From contig CALEZK010000559.1 of the NCBI GenBank assembly GCA_937928585.1, positions 1 to 14,158 on the forward strand: a DNA stretch of 14,158 nt, in the 5' to 3' direction. This stretch comes from an uncultured bacterium. Its GTDB lineage: Bacteria; Hydrogenedentota; Hydrogenedentia; Hydrogenedentales; SLHB01. Below, in pieces: positions 1 through 7,688 of this stretch (the first letter of the stretch is position 1; every line of letters begins with the position of its first letter). The notes below the pieces were generated by a model. It ran no database searches. It was not told the origin of the DNA and saw only the letters and a program-made list of their open reading frames with translations. The translations under genes and the position numbers were made by a program.

Positions 1-1
1 G

Positions 2-955
2 GAGGCGACTGGCTACTACGATGGACTGCGCGCGCGGGACCCTGTTCGTAACAACTATCAGGGGTACCTTGCGTGTCAACGGTCCGCAGAGCGCGAACAG
101 GCATTGGCTGATGAAGGGCGAACGACGCAGGTTGCGCTCGGGCGTATTCAGCAGTCGTTGTTGAACGCCGAAAACAGTTGGGTGGACGCGGTGCGCAATT
201 ATAAACAGGCATTGGATCAATACAAGATCCTGCTTGGGCTCTCGACCGATGCTTCCGTCATACTGGACGACGCGGAGCTGGCGGCGCTGAGCGAGCGGGG
301 TCTGATTCATCCGACCATCCTCGCGGAAGACGCGGTATCCGTCGCGTTGGCAGCGCGCCTTGACTTGTATAACACGCGTGACGAAAAAGACGACTCGGAG
401 CGACGAATCAAAGTCGCCGCAAACGCGTTGAAACCCGATCTTGATCTTGTGATCGCCGCAAATGTGAACAATGTACCGGGCGAGAACAACTTTGACGAGC
501 TGGATTTTCAGCGCGCGCGCTGGAGCGCCGGGTTCGACGTTGATCTCGGGCTTGATCGAAAGTCCGAGCGCAATGCGTATCGAAGCGCGCTGATAGCTTT
601 TGATCGATCCATTCGGGAATTGAGCCTGGCGGAAGATAACGTCAAGCTGGACGTTCGCGAATCGTGGCGAAATCTTGATCAAGCTGAGCGCAACTATGAG
701 AACCGCAAGCTTGCGCTCGACCTCGCGGCGCGCCGCGTGGAAGAGCAGAATCTTCGCGCCGAAATTGGCAATGCAATCGCATTGGATCAAGTCGACGCCC
801 AGAACGACTTTATTAACGCGCAGAACGAACTGACGGACGCAATTGTTCGCCATACGGTGGCACGACTCGAGTTCTGGCGCGACATGGGTATCTTGTATAT
901 TAAAGAGAATGGACAGTGGGAGGAAGTGAACGATGTCGCAACAGGTCCCCAGTAA
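2..955 (+). CDS. TolC-family outer-membrane efflux channel, 5' end outside the window
   Basis: The frame is open from base 2 with no stop, so the gene starts outside the window; the visible 317 residues are its C-terminal part. Established role: TolC-family proteins form trimeric outer-membrane channels with a long periplasmic alpha-helical barrel, which dock onto a MacA/HlyD-type adaptor. What is seen: long heptad-like helices rich in Ala, Glu, Asn and Arg (for example around nt 600-880), and a central segment with alternating hydrophobic residues around nt 425-560 that resembles the second beta-strand pair. The C-terminal helix carries the usual alternation of Asn, Ala, Leu and Glu and ends in a short Trp-containing tail. 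The next gene starts inside the last 23 nt, which ties this channel to the adaptor and ABC genes downstream. The family call is good; the exported substrate is unknown. Confidence 0.85.
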   Translation, partial: EATGYYDGLRARDPVRNNYQGYLACQRSAEREQALADEGRTTQVALGRIQQSLLNAENSWVDAVRNYKQALDQYKILLGLSTDASVILDDAELAALSERGLIHPTILAEDAVSVALAARLDLYNTRDEKDDSERRIKVAANALKPDLDLVIAANVNNVPGENNFDELDFQRARWSAGFDVDLGLDRKSERNAYRSALIAFDRSIRELSLAEDNVKLDVRESWRNLDQAERNYENRKLALDLAARRVEEQNLRAEIGNAIALDQVDAQNDFINAQNELTDAIVRHTVARLEFWRDMGILYIKENGQWEEVNDVATGPQ

Positions 956-3029
956 CGGTTCGGCGATAAAGCGAATCTGGGGCACGCGTTGGGCCAAGAT
1001 CGTCGCAGGCTTGGCGCTCGTGCTGGTGTTGTACATGCTGATCGGCGGCGGCGAAGAGACCTCCACTTCAGGCACCCTTTTCACTGCCAAACGCGGCAAG
1101 CTGACAATCAATGTGCTTGAAGGCGGCAATGTCGAGGCCCGCGAGTCCCAAACGATTAAGTCCGAGATCAAAGGCGAAACCAAGATACTCAGTATTGTGG
1201 ATGAAGGATATCTGGTAACGCCGGAGGACGTCGCGCAGAAGAAAGTACTGGTGACGCTGGATAATTCCGCGCTGATCGAAAAGATTACGCAGGAGACTAT
1301 ACAGTTCGAAGGCGCACGCGCGGACTATGCTGAATCAATGGCGCAGTACGAAATCACGGTCAAGCAGAACGAAAGCGATATTAAAAAGGCCGAACTAGAC
1401 GCAAAGTTTGCGTTGATGGATTTTCAGAAGTACCTCGGTGGCGAAGTTGCCGCCGAGATTTTGAAGATTCGCGGCATCAGCGACAATGTCAGCGAGGTGA
1501 GCGAGCAAATTCGCAAAGAAGTGGAAGAGAGCGCGCTGATTCCTGATTTAAACGATGAGCCGGCCGCGGAAGAGACACCATCGGTAGAACCGGCCGCACC
1601 CACACCACCGGCGGGACAGACTGAAGAAGTGCGATCCGGCGGCAGCGGCGAGCAGCGCGGCGAAGGAAATCGCGGAGAAGGCCGCCGTCGCCGTGAAGGC
1701 GCGGGTGGCGAACGCGGTTCTGGAGAACGCGGATCCGGCGAAGGTAGCGGTGGAGGTCGCGTACAGACTTCGCAGCTCGTAGTTGACACGAGCGAAGACA
1801 CGACGCTCGGCGGCGACCTGCCCGCAGAGGAAGTGCCTGCTCCGGAATCAGCCGGCGCACCCGAGCGGATCTCGCTTTCCTCAATCATGGCGGATGCACA
1901 AAGACCAGAAATCGATTTCAGCAAGTTTGCCAAGCCGGAGGCATTGGGCGACGGTGAGGCCCAGCAAACACTGCGGAAGTTACAAAGCGACCGCCTGCTT
2001 GCCGAGGGTGACCTTGGACTTGCCGAAACCAAACTGGTTGGGACGCGCAAACTTGCCGCAAAGAATTTTGTCACCAAGCAAGAGCTCGACAATGATGAGA
2101 TGGACGTAAAGAAGGGGACCGTGAGCCGGGACTCGGCCATGACAGCCGAAGAGTTGTTCATCAAGTACGAGTTTCCGAAGGAATCTGAACGATTACTTTC
2201 GGCGTATGAAGAAGCAATTCGCGCGATGGAGCGCACGATGAAGCAGGCCGTGGCCAAGCAGGCGCAGGCCGAAGCGCGCAAGAAGTCGACGGAGGCCAGT
2301 TTTGCGCTGCGTTCCGAGCGTCACCAGGAATTGAAGGACCAGTTGGATGCCTGCACGCTCGTGGCAGAGCGCCCTGGCTTGGTTGTGTACGCGGGAAGTG
2401 ACGAGCCTTGGCGTAATCGTGAGCAGATCGCCGAGGGCGCAACGGTGAATGAGCGCCAGGAGATCATTACGATCCCCGATATGACGCAAATGGCAGTACG
2501 CGTGAAGATTCACGAATCCAACATTAAGAAAATCTTGGTGGGGCAGAAAGCCAGCATCAAACTCGAATCCTACCAGGACGAAGTTTTGAGCGGTGAAGTG
2601 ATAAAGATGTCCGTCATTCCTGATTCCAGTTCACGGTGGATGAACCCGGACATGAAACTGTATCCCGCCACGGTTGCGATCGATGGAACCTACGGCTGGT
2701 TGAAACCCGGAATGACGGCCGATGTTGAGATCCTCGTCCAGGAACTCAACGATGTTGTCTACATCCCGATTCAGGCTGTTCATGCCAAGGCCGGCCAGCG
2801 CGTTGTTTATGTGCAGGATTCGCTCGGCGGACTTGAGGAACGTGTTGTCGAGACGGGCGAGTTTAACAGTGATTTTATCGAGATCAAGTCCGGTGTAGCG
2901 GAAGGTGAGCGCGTCATGCTGCGCGCGCCGGAGCGCAAGGACGGCGAAGCTGGCGACGGCGAAAAGAGTGACGACGAAACGGAAGGTGGGGAACAGCGGG
3001 GCAACGATCAGCAGCAGCAAGCTGCATAG
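933..3029 (+). CDS. MacA/HlyD-type periplasmic adaptor with a long disordered insertion
   Basis: This is the membrane-fusion subunit that should bridge the inner-membrane ABC transporter and the TolC-type channel. The start is ATG at 933, preceded by a strong SD (GGGAGGAAG, about 918-926) inside the end of the channel gene. A membrane anchor lies at residues 23-38. A lipoyl/barrel-sandwich half follows at about 55-110, then a first hairpin helix at about 113-177, further helices at about 341-397 and 418-475, and a beta-barrel domain at about 520-565. The C-terminal membrane-proximal domain runs to about 660. At 698 aa it is far longer than typical MacA (about 370-400 aa). The excess is mostly residues about 180-340, including a Pro/Glu then Gly/Arg/Glu/Ser-rich stretch at about 205-280, plus an acidic, Gln-ending tail at about 665-698. 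The adaptor call rests on domain pattern and operon context; the insertion's role is unknown. Confidence 0.88.
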   Translation: MSQQVPSNGSAIKRIWGTRWAKIVAGLALVLVLYMLIGGGEETSTSGTLFTAKRGKLTINVLEGGNVEARESQTIKSEIKGETKILSIVDEGYLVTPEDVAQKKVLVTLDNSALIEKITQETIQFEGARADYAESMAQYEITVKQNESDIKKAELDAKFALMDFQKYLGGEVAAEILKIRGISDNVSEVSEQIRKEVEESALIPDLNDEPAAEETPSVEPAAPTPPAGQTEEVRSGGSGEQRGEGNRGEGRRRREGAGGERGSGERGSGEGSGGGRVQTSQLVVDTSEDTTLGGDLPAEEVPAPESAGAPERISLSSIMADAQRPEIDFSKFAKPEALGDGEAQQTLRKLQSDRLLAEGDLGLAETKLVGTRKLAAKNFVTKQELDNDEMDVKKGTVSRDSAMTAEELFIKYEFPKESERLLSAYEEAIRAMERTMKQAVAKQAQAEARKKSTEASFALRSERHQELKDQLDACTLVAERPGLVVYAGSDEPWRNREQIAEGATVNERQEIITIPDMTQMAVRVKIHESNIKKILVGQKASIKLESYQDEVLSGEVIKMSVIPDSSSRWMNPDMKLYPATVAIDGTYGWLKPGMTADVEILVQELNDVVYIPIQAVHAKAGQRVVYVQDSLGGLEERVVETGEFNSDFIEIKSGVAEGERVMLRAPERKDGEAGDGEKSDDETEGGEQRGNDQQQQAA

Positions 3030-3041
3030 CGGGGCCAATCT

Positions 3042-3731
3042 GTGTCAGACCTGATCGCGCAAATCGTCGACGTTCGCAAGCAGTACATGATGGGACTTGT
3101 TCTCGTGGAAGCGCTTCGCGGGGTCTCACTCGATTTTCATCGAGGCGAATACATCACCATCATGGGGCCGTCTGGTTGCGGGAAGTCTACTTTACTGAAC
3201 CTGCTTGGTTGCCTCGATCGACCGACGTCCGGCAAATACATACTTGGCGGGCAGGACGTTTCCACCATGCCGGACGACGAGCTCTCGTCTGTTCGCGGCA
3301 TGCGAATCGGTTTTGTTTTTCAGTCCTACAATCTCATTCAGCAATTGAACGTGCTCGAGAATATTGAAGTGCCGCTGTATTACCAGGGGCGACCCGAAGA
3401 AGAGAGTCGTGAGATCGCGACGCGACTCGCCGATCGTGTTGGGTTGGGCGAGCGTCTGCATCACCGACCGTATGAGTTGTCCGGTGGTCAGCAGCAGCGT
3501 GTGGCGGTAGCGCGCGCATTGGCGAGCGATCCGCTAATCATCCTCGCGGACGAACCGACGGGTAATCTGGATTCCACGTCCGGGTCCGATATTTTGAATG
3601 TATTCGACGAACTTCATGCCCAAGGCAAGACCTTGATCATGGTGACGCACTCCGATGAAGTTTCGGAACGTGCTCAGCGCGTCATACGATTGAGGGACGG
3701 CAAGGTGGAACGCGATGAGCGCAAAAACTAA
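3042..3731 (+). CDS. MacB/LolD-type ABC transporter ATP-binding subunit
   Basis: This 229-aa cytoplasmic ATPase should power the adjacent permease. All nucleotide-binding motifs are present: Walker A GPSGCGKS at 42-49, Q-loop Gln94, signature LSGGQ at 146-150, Walker B at 166-170 followed by catalytic Glu171, the D-loop (NLD, 175-177) and H-loop His203. Length and motif spacing match the MacB/LolD/FtsE-like class, in which the ATPase is either separate or fused ahead of the permease. The start is GTG at 3042, 12 nt after the adaptor stop. The upstream SD is weak (GCGGGG), but the first residues already match the family's opening strand, so a later start would damage the domain. The last 17 nt overlap the permease gene. 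The family call is very secure; the transported substrate is not shown. Confidence 0.95.
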   Translation: MSDLIAQIVDVRKQYMMGLVLVEALRGVSLDFHRGEYITIMGPSGCGKSTLLNLLGCLDRPTSGKYILGGQDVSTMPDDELSSVRGMRIGFVFQSYNLIQQLNVLENIEVPLYYQGRPEEESREIATRLADRVGLGERLHHRPYELSGGQQQRVAVARALASDPLIILADEPTGNLDSTSGSDILNVFDELHAQGKTLIMVTHSDEVSERAQRVIRLRDGKVERDERKN

Positions 3732-5094
3732 AGCCATCTCGCCACATGCGTTGGTTGGCGTCGCGTCCGTGCAACGCTTTGTACGCACGGTGCAACTCGG
3801 CATAAAAAGTCTTTGGCTGCGCAAGCTTCGCTCGCTGCTGACGGTACTCGGTATCGTCTTCGGCGTGTGTTCGGTGATCGCGATGCTTGCTATCGGCGAA
3901 GGTCTGAGTTTCGAGGCCCAGGAGCAGATTCGGCGGCTTGGCAGCAACAACATAATTCTGCGCAGCGTTAAGCCGCCCGAGGAGCGCCGCACCACATCCG
4001 AGCGCAGTTACGTCGTCGATTACGGCCTGACGTACCAGGACATCAATCGGATCAAGGCTACCATCCCCAGCGTGGAAATACTTGTCCCCAGCCGTAACAT
4101 TCGCAAAGACGTATGGAGCGGCACGCGGCGGATCGATTGCGACATCATGGGAACCGTGCCCTGGTACGAGGAAATGCGCAATCACCGCGTCGAGCGCGGG
4201 CGCTTTTTCACGGAAGAAGAGCTGGAACGCAGCGAGAACGTTTGCGTACTGGGTAATGGACTTCCCGAGGCCCTGTTTCCCATTGACGAGGCCATTGGAT
4301 CGAAAGTGCGGGTGGACGGTGATTACTATCGCGTCATCGGCGTTATGGAACCGAAGTCCCGCCAGGCCACGACAGCGAATTCGCAGAACGGCGGTAACGA
4401 TCTTTCGGGCGGCGCCGGCGGCCCGCCACCCGCTGCCGGCGCTGGCGTTGGCGCCGCGTATGAGATGTACATTCCCCTGACGGCGGCGAAGAACCGATTC
4501 GGGGAAACAATCGTCGAACGCACAAGCGGGTCGTTTTCGGCCGAACGTGTCGAACTTCACGAAGCGACGGTGAAGGTGAAGAATATCAATGATGTCGTGG
4601 AGACCTGGCACATCATTTCGGATCTGATGAAGGCGAACCACAAGAAAGTCGATTACGAGATCATTGTCCCGTTGGACTTACTGCGACAGGCGGAGCGCAC
4701 GAAACGCATATTCACCATCGTGTTGGGCGCAATCGCGGCAATTTCATTGCTGGTTGGCGGTATCGGCATCATGAACATCATGTTGGCAACCGTGACCGAA
4801 CGCACACGAGAAATTGGGATTCGGCGCGCGCTTGGCGCGAAGCGAAAAGACATCATCATGCAATTCCTCGTGGAATGCGTGTTGCTTTCCGCCGCGGGCG
4901 GGATCATCGGCGTTATATTGGGCCTCGCCATTCCGCAGGTGATCAGTTTCTTCGCGGAACTGCGCACCATCGTTACGTTCTGGTCACCGTTTGTCGCGTT
5001 CTCGATCTCCGCGCTGATCGGCGTGGTCTTCGGGATCTACCCTGCGATGCGTGCCGCAGACATGGATCCCGTGGAAGCGTTACGACACGAGTAA
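3715..5094 (+). CDS. MacB-type ABC transporter permease (MacB_PCD plus FtsX domains)
   Basis: This 459-aa inner-membrane subunit has the MacB topology of four transmembrane helices: one near the N terminus (about 40-60), then a large periplasmic domain (about 65-325), then three C-terminal helices (about 332-355, 385-405, 424-442). Family hallmarks are the segment TERTREIGIRRALGAKR (361-377) after TM2, which is the cytoplasmic coupling region, and the C-terminal DPVEALR motif (451-457). MacB-type permeases act by mechanotransmission, driving export of periplasmic substrates (drugs, toxins, lipoproteins, peptides) through adaptor and TolC-type channel. A Gly/Ala/Pro-rich linker at about 218-248 interrupts the periplasmic domain and is probably a disordered loop. 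The start ATG at 3715 lies inside the ATPase gene, with an AAGGTGG SD about 8 nt upstream, so translation is probably coupled. The plus-strand operon ends here; no clear terminator follows. Confidence 0.93.
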   Translation: MSAKTKAISPHALVGVASVQRFVRTVQLGIKSLWLRKLRSLLTVLGIVFGVCSVIAMLAIGEGLSFEAQEQIRRLGSNNIILRSVKPPEERRTTSERSYVVDYGLTYQDINRIKATIPSVEILVPSRNIRKDVWSGTRRIDCDIMGTVPWYEEMRNHRVERGRFFTEEELERSENVCVLGNGLPEALFPIDEAIGSKVRVDGDYYRVIGVMEPKSRQATTANSQNGGNDLSGGAGGPPPAAGAGVGAAYEMYIPLTAAKNRFGETIVERTSGSFSAERVELHEATVKVKNINDVVETWHIISDLMKANHKKVDYEIIVPLDLLRQAERTKRIFTIVLGAIAAISLLVGGIGIMNIMLATVTERTREIGIRRALGAKRKDIIMQFLVECVLLSAAGGIIGVILGLAIPQVISFFAELRTIVTFWSPFVAFSISALIGVVFGIYPAMRAADMDPVEALRHE

Positions 5095-5418
5095 GTTTTT
5101 CCACGCAGCCAATGTAGATTCATACATAGTCTTCATCCAACGCAAAGCGCTATATGGAGTCGGGCGGGCAGGCGGGGCTTTGGCTGTCTCGAAGCAATTG
5201 ACTGTGCACAATCGTACCTCGGTCGAGACATCGACAGCGATGGTTTCGCCCGGCTTGCGGGGTGTCGGTTCTGCTACCGCAGTGAATGAAAATATGGTAG
5301 CGAGTAAAACGGCACCAAACAAGCTACAGCGCGAAGACCGCTTGTAGCCATCAGAGCCTGATGTGCAGAAGTTATTTTCAAACCTTCGGTTGAATTGCTC
5401 GCATCGCCTGTAGCACAT
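5080..5418 (-). CDS. Doubtful small secreted protein or gene remnant
   Basis: This minus-strand frame of 112 codons is reported with low confidence. Its best feature is a signal-peptide-like segment: a basic run (KRSSR), a hydrophobic core of about 13 residues, and an AVA-type cleavage site followed by Glu-Pro, around residues 26-50. Against it, the ATG at 5418 has no SD and would leave an N-region of about 25 residues ahead of the signal. No in-frame ATG, GTG or TTG lies close to the signal sequence. Another ATG at 5351, in a different frame, would give a normal-length signal peptide if one indel were present, which suggests a frameshifted remnant. The frame ends 15 nt inside the convergent permease gene. 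The mature part (about 63 residues) matches nothing I recognise. It lies downstream of the minus-strand crotonase-to-membrane-protein operon, with a 31-nt gap. Confidence 0.2.
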   Translation of the reverse strand: MCYRRCEQFNRRFENNFCTSGSDGYKRSSRCSLFGAVLLATIFSFTAVAEPTPRKPGETIAVDVSTEVRLCTVNCFETAKAPPARPTPYSALRWMKTMYESTLAAWKNLLVS

Positions 5419-5449
5419 GATGATGACTCAATCACGCAACCTTGTTGCG
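5095..5449. other. Gene-poor stretch between convergent operons
   Basis: These 355 nt separate the permease stop (plus strand) from the stop of the small membrane protein gene (minus strand), so both flanking operons point inward. Base composition is more AT-rich than the permease gene. I see no tRNA, no CRISPR-like repeat and no convincing hairpin followed by a T run for either operon. The only coding-like signal is a minus-strand frame with a signal-peptide-like segment, listed separately. The stretch could be a decayed gene or simple spacer. Confidence 0.5.
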
Positions 5450-6025
5450 TTACCAATAGAACATAACTTGGTATGCAGTCGAATTTGCCGTGTCATAAAA
5501 CAAAGTGAACCCTCTACCATTGCCTTGACACGGCCCTTCATACACAACAGCGTTCGCGGGGATCGTCACGCCAAGCACGGCAAAGTCTTCAAGACGATAC
5601 TTGCGGTCGGACTCCGATAGAGTAGCGTTCGGAGCGCGTTGTGTGATCGAAGTGCCGCCATGTAGCGCCCATTGCTTATCAAACCACGCTTCGACAGTCT
5701 TTTGATCTACCGTGTACCTCGCGCGGAAGTAGAAAGTTCCCTGGTCGACAATTATTGCAGTCGCGGCCTCTGGCATGTTGCGCTTTACCCGAGCGTCACC
5801 GATCAAGTCATGCCCCGCATATTCGAAGACGCCAAATCGATACGGATCGATTAATGCCTGCACCCCCATGCAACAGGGTTTGAATGCAAGCATAAAAATT
5901 ACACAACCAAAATATGCCACTTTACCCGCTTTACGGTACTTACGCGCGACGATGACGGCGGCGATAAAAAGTGCGAGGAGAATCCCAAACGTGATCTGTG
6001 CGGGCAATATGAACGGCCATAACAT
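5450..6025 (-). CDS. Unrecognised membrane protein with two N-terminal helices and a soluble domain
   Basis: I do not recognise this 191-aa protein. Two hydrophobic segments (about 8-27 and 36-55) are separated by a short basic loop (ARKYRKAGK), which by the positive-inside rule should be cytoplasmic. That puts the N terminus and the roughly 135-residue C-terminal domain outside the cytoplasmic membrane. A Cys-Cys pair lies at 51-52 at the end of the second helix, and another Cys at 166. The soluble part has mixed alpha/beta character and ends in an aromatic-rich strand. The ATG at 6025 has an AGGGG SD 7-10 nt upstream, and the gene begins 11 nt after the cupin stop, so it appears to be the last gene of that operon. 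GC is clearly lower than in its neighbours (about 37% over nt 5881-5940), which may mean relaxed constraint or later acquisition. It is probably a real gene; the function is unknown. Confidence 0.65.
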   Translation of the reverse strand: MLWPFILPAQITFGILLALFIAAVIVARKYRKAGKVAYFGCVIFMLAFKPCCMGVQALIDPYRFGVFEYAGHDLIGDARVKRNMPEAATAIIVDQGTFYFRARYTVDQKTVEAWFDKQWALHGGTSITQRAPNATLSESDRKYRLEDFAVLGVTIPANAVVYEGPCQGNGRGFTLFYDTANSTAYQVMFYW

Positions 6026-6036
6026 TTCGGCCCCTA

Positions 6037-6450
6037 TCAGCGTTGCGGCGGCTCTATCGTCACGCCTTCCATTTCACGTAGCAGCGCTTCGGGTCCCGGG
6101 GGCGAATAGATTGCGAGCAGCGTCATAGGACCATCGCCCGTGTTCACTGTGGAGTGGTAGATGTCTGGTGGTATGTGCACCAGCACACCAGTGGTTACTT
6201 CCCGCTCGACGGGCTTGCCGTCCACTTCGACCATCTGAATTCCCTTGCCGCCAATCACATAGAGGATTTCTTCCACACCGGGATGGTTGTGGCGGATGTG
6301 TCCCTTTCCGGGTTCGAGCACGACAACGCCCGCGCTGAACCGATCCGTGCCCGTGGTGCGCGGCTCCGATAGCCAGGATAGCCGGCCCCAGTCGAAAACT
6401 TGCGTTTCTACGTCGGCGGGTTCGATGAATGTCTTGCTCAGTTCGTTCAT
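6037..6450 (-). CDS. Small single-domain cupin protein
   Basis: This 137-aa protein has one conserved beta-barrel (cupin_2-type) domain. Cupin motif 1 is seen as His54-x-His56-x3-Glu60-x6-Gly67, and motif 2 centres on IPPDIYHSTVN with His99. These give the usual three-His/one-Glu metal site, so a divalent metal (Fe, Mn, Ni or Zn) is likely. Small cupins of this kind may be dioxygenases, isomerases, or sugar or effector binding proteins, and the sequence does not decide between them. The ATG at 6450 lies 5 nt after the Tm-1-like gene stop and has an AGAGGT SD at suitable distance inside that gene's end, so the two are probably translated together. A role in the same pathway as the Tm-1-like protein and the crotonase is inferred from the operon only. 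Confidence 0.88.
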   Translation of the reverse strand: MNELSKTFIEPADVETQVFDWGRLSWLSEPRTTGTDRFSAGVVVLEPGKGHIRHNHPGVEEILYVIGGKGIQMVEVDGKPVEREVTTGVLVHIPPDIYHSTVNTGDGPMTLLAIYSPPGPEALLREMEGVTIEPPQR

Positions 6451-6455
6451 GGGTA

Positions 6456-7685
6456 TTAACCTCTGGCTTTCTCTGCGATAAGTTCCAGCATCAACGATAC
6501 GGCGCGCGACGAAAAGGCCGGGTCGTTGATGTTGGCGTCAATTTCATGCACGGGAATGTTGTGAACATTTGATTTGATTGCTTCGAAACATGCTGCATCT
6601 GCATTGCGGTCGCAAAACAACTGGCCGTCGCCATCGAGTATTGAAACGCCGCGCAGCGGCAACAGAAACGCAACAGGTCCTTTTGCCGCGTTCGCTTTCG
6701 CGGCAAAGACGCGGCCCATCTCGGCGTTTTCATCCGCGTTCGTCCGCATGAGCGTGACGGCAGGGTTCCACTCGTAGAACAGGCGGTTCGCGTCGCGATA
6801 TTTCTGCGGGACGGTATTCATTGGGCCGAAGTTCACCATGTCCACACAGCCCGGCACGATGAGGTGCGGTATGCCTTTTTCACCGGGCGCATCGAGCCTT
6901 TCCGGACCTGCACCGAACACGCCGCCACACAATTCGTCCGCCCACTCGGTTGTGGTGATGTCGAGCACGGCATCCACCATGCCGTCGCGCACGAGCGACT
7001 CCATGGTGCGCCCTCCGGATCCGATGGCATGAAACGCGAGCACTTCATAGCCGTGTTCAGCGAGCGCGGCGCTGCATGCGTTGACGCACTCCGTCGTGTT
7101 GCCAAACATGCTGGCGGCAATGATTGGCTTGCTTTCATTTGCGGGCGGCGGCCATACCTCGGTCATGCCGCAGATCGCGCCTGCGGCACGCGAAATGATC
7201 ACGCGCGACACGCGGTTGAGTCCTGCGACATCGACGACCGATGGAAACATGACCAGATCGGAAGTGCCTACGTAGGCCGAGACATCGCCACTTGCCGCGG
7301 TGGACACGCACAATTTGGGTACGCCCAACGGTAGCGCGCGCATCGCCGCTGCGATCACGGAAGAACCGCCCGTACCGCCCATGCCGATAACGCCATCGAA
7401 CTTTCGTGCTGCAAACAACTCTTTTAGCAGCACCGGCGCTCCCGCGGCCATTGCCTTCATCGCTTCGCCACGGTCGTTTTTGGTGCGAAGGGATTCCAGG
7501 TCCATGCCGGCTGCGCGCGCGACTTCGTCGGCTTCGATATCCACTTTAAAGAGGTCGGTGGAGCCTAGGGTCCCGATATTCATCGTAAGCACCGGAAATC
7601 CGCGGCCGAGGACACGTTGCCGCAGGAAGGCAAACTCTTCGCCCTTCGTGTCGAATGCGCCGATGATGAGGATTGTCTTGCCCAC
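6456..7685 (-). CDS. Tm-1-like ATP-binding (UPF0261) protein
   Basis: This 409-aa protein matches the UPF0261/Tm-1-like family along its whole length. The N-terminal domain opens with TILIIGAFDTKGEEF and carries the Gly-rich loop GMGGTGGSSV at 101-110, which in tomato Tm-1 belongs to the ATP-binding half. The C-terminal half holds the conserved PGCVDMVNFGP segment at 278-288 and a closing region with LPLRGVS and a buried Cys/Asp-rich stretch. Plant Tm-1 inhibits tobamovirus replication; the bacterial members have no settled enzymatic function and tend to sit in catabolic-looking clusters. The start is GTG at 7685, 3 nt after the crotonase stop, with a GAGGAG SD inside the crotonase end; the next residues (GKTILIIGAFDTKG) match the family N terminus. 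The family call is strong; the reaction is unknown. Confidence 0.92.
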   Translation of the reverse strand: MGKTILIIGAFDTKGEEFAFLRQRVLGRGFPVLTMNIGTLGSTDLFKVDIEADEVARAAGMDLESLRTKNDRGEAMKAMAAGAPVLLKELFAARKFDGVIGMGGTGGSSVIAAAMRALPLGVPKLCVSTAASGDVSAYVGTSDLVMFPSVVDVAGLNRVSRVIISRAAGAICGMTEVWPPPANESKPIIAASMFGNTTECVNACSAALAEHGYEVLAFHAIGSGGRTMESLVRDGMVDAVLDITTTEWADELCGGVFGAGPERLDAPGEKGIPHLIVPGCVDMVNFGPMNTVPQKYRDANRLFYEWNPAVTLMRTNADENAEMGRVFAAKANAAKGPVAFLLPLRGVSILDGDGQLFCDRNADAACFEAIKSNVHNIPVHEIDANINDPAFSSRAVSLMLELIAEKARG

Positions 7686-7688
7686 GCG

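Noticed and set aside
1680..1760. GA/GC-rich repeat-like DNA inside the adaptor gene as a possible tandem repeat or mobile element scar
   Set aside because: The repetition is of Gly/Glu/Arg/Ser codons in frame, imperfect at DNA level, and has no flanking repeats, so it is best read as low-complexity protein.
1424..2281. Long minus-strand frame (285 codons) opposite the efflux adaptor
   Set aside because: It is Ser/Pro/Arg-rich with no domain character and mirrors the adaptor's low-complexity Glu/Gly/Arg codons, so it is an antisense shadow.
3682..4641. Long minus-strand frame (319 codons) opposite the ATPase end and permease
   Set aside because: The plus strand carries a complete, motif-rich permease; the antisense product has no recognisable features.
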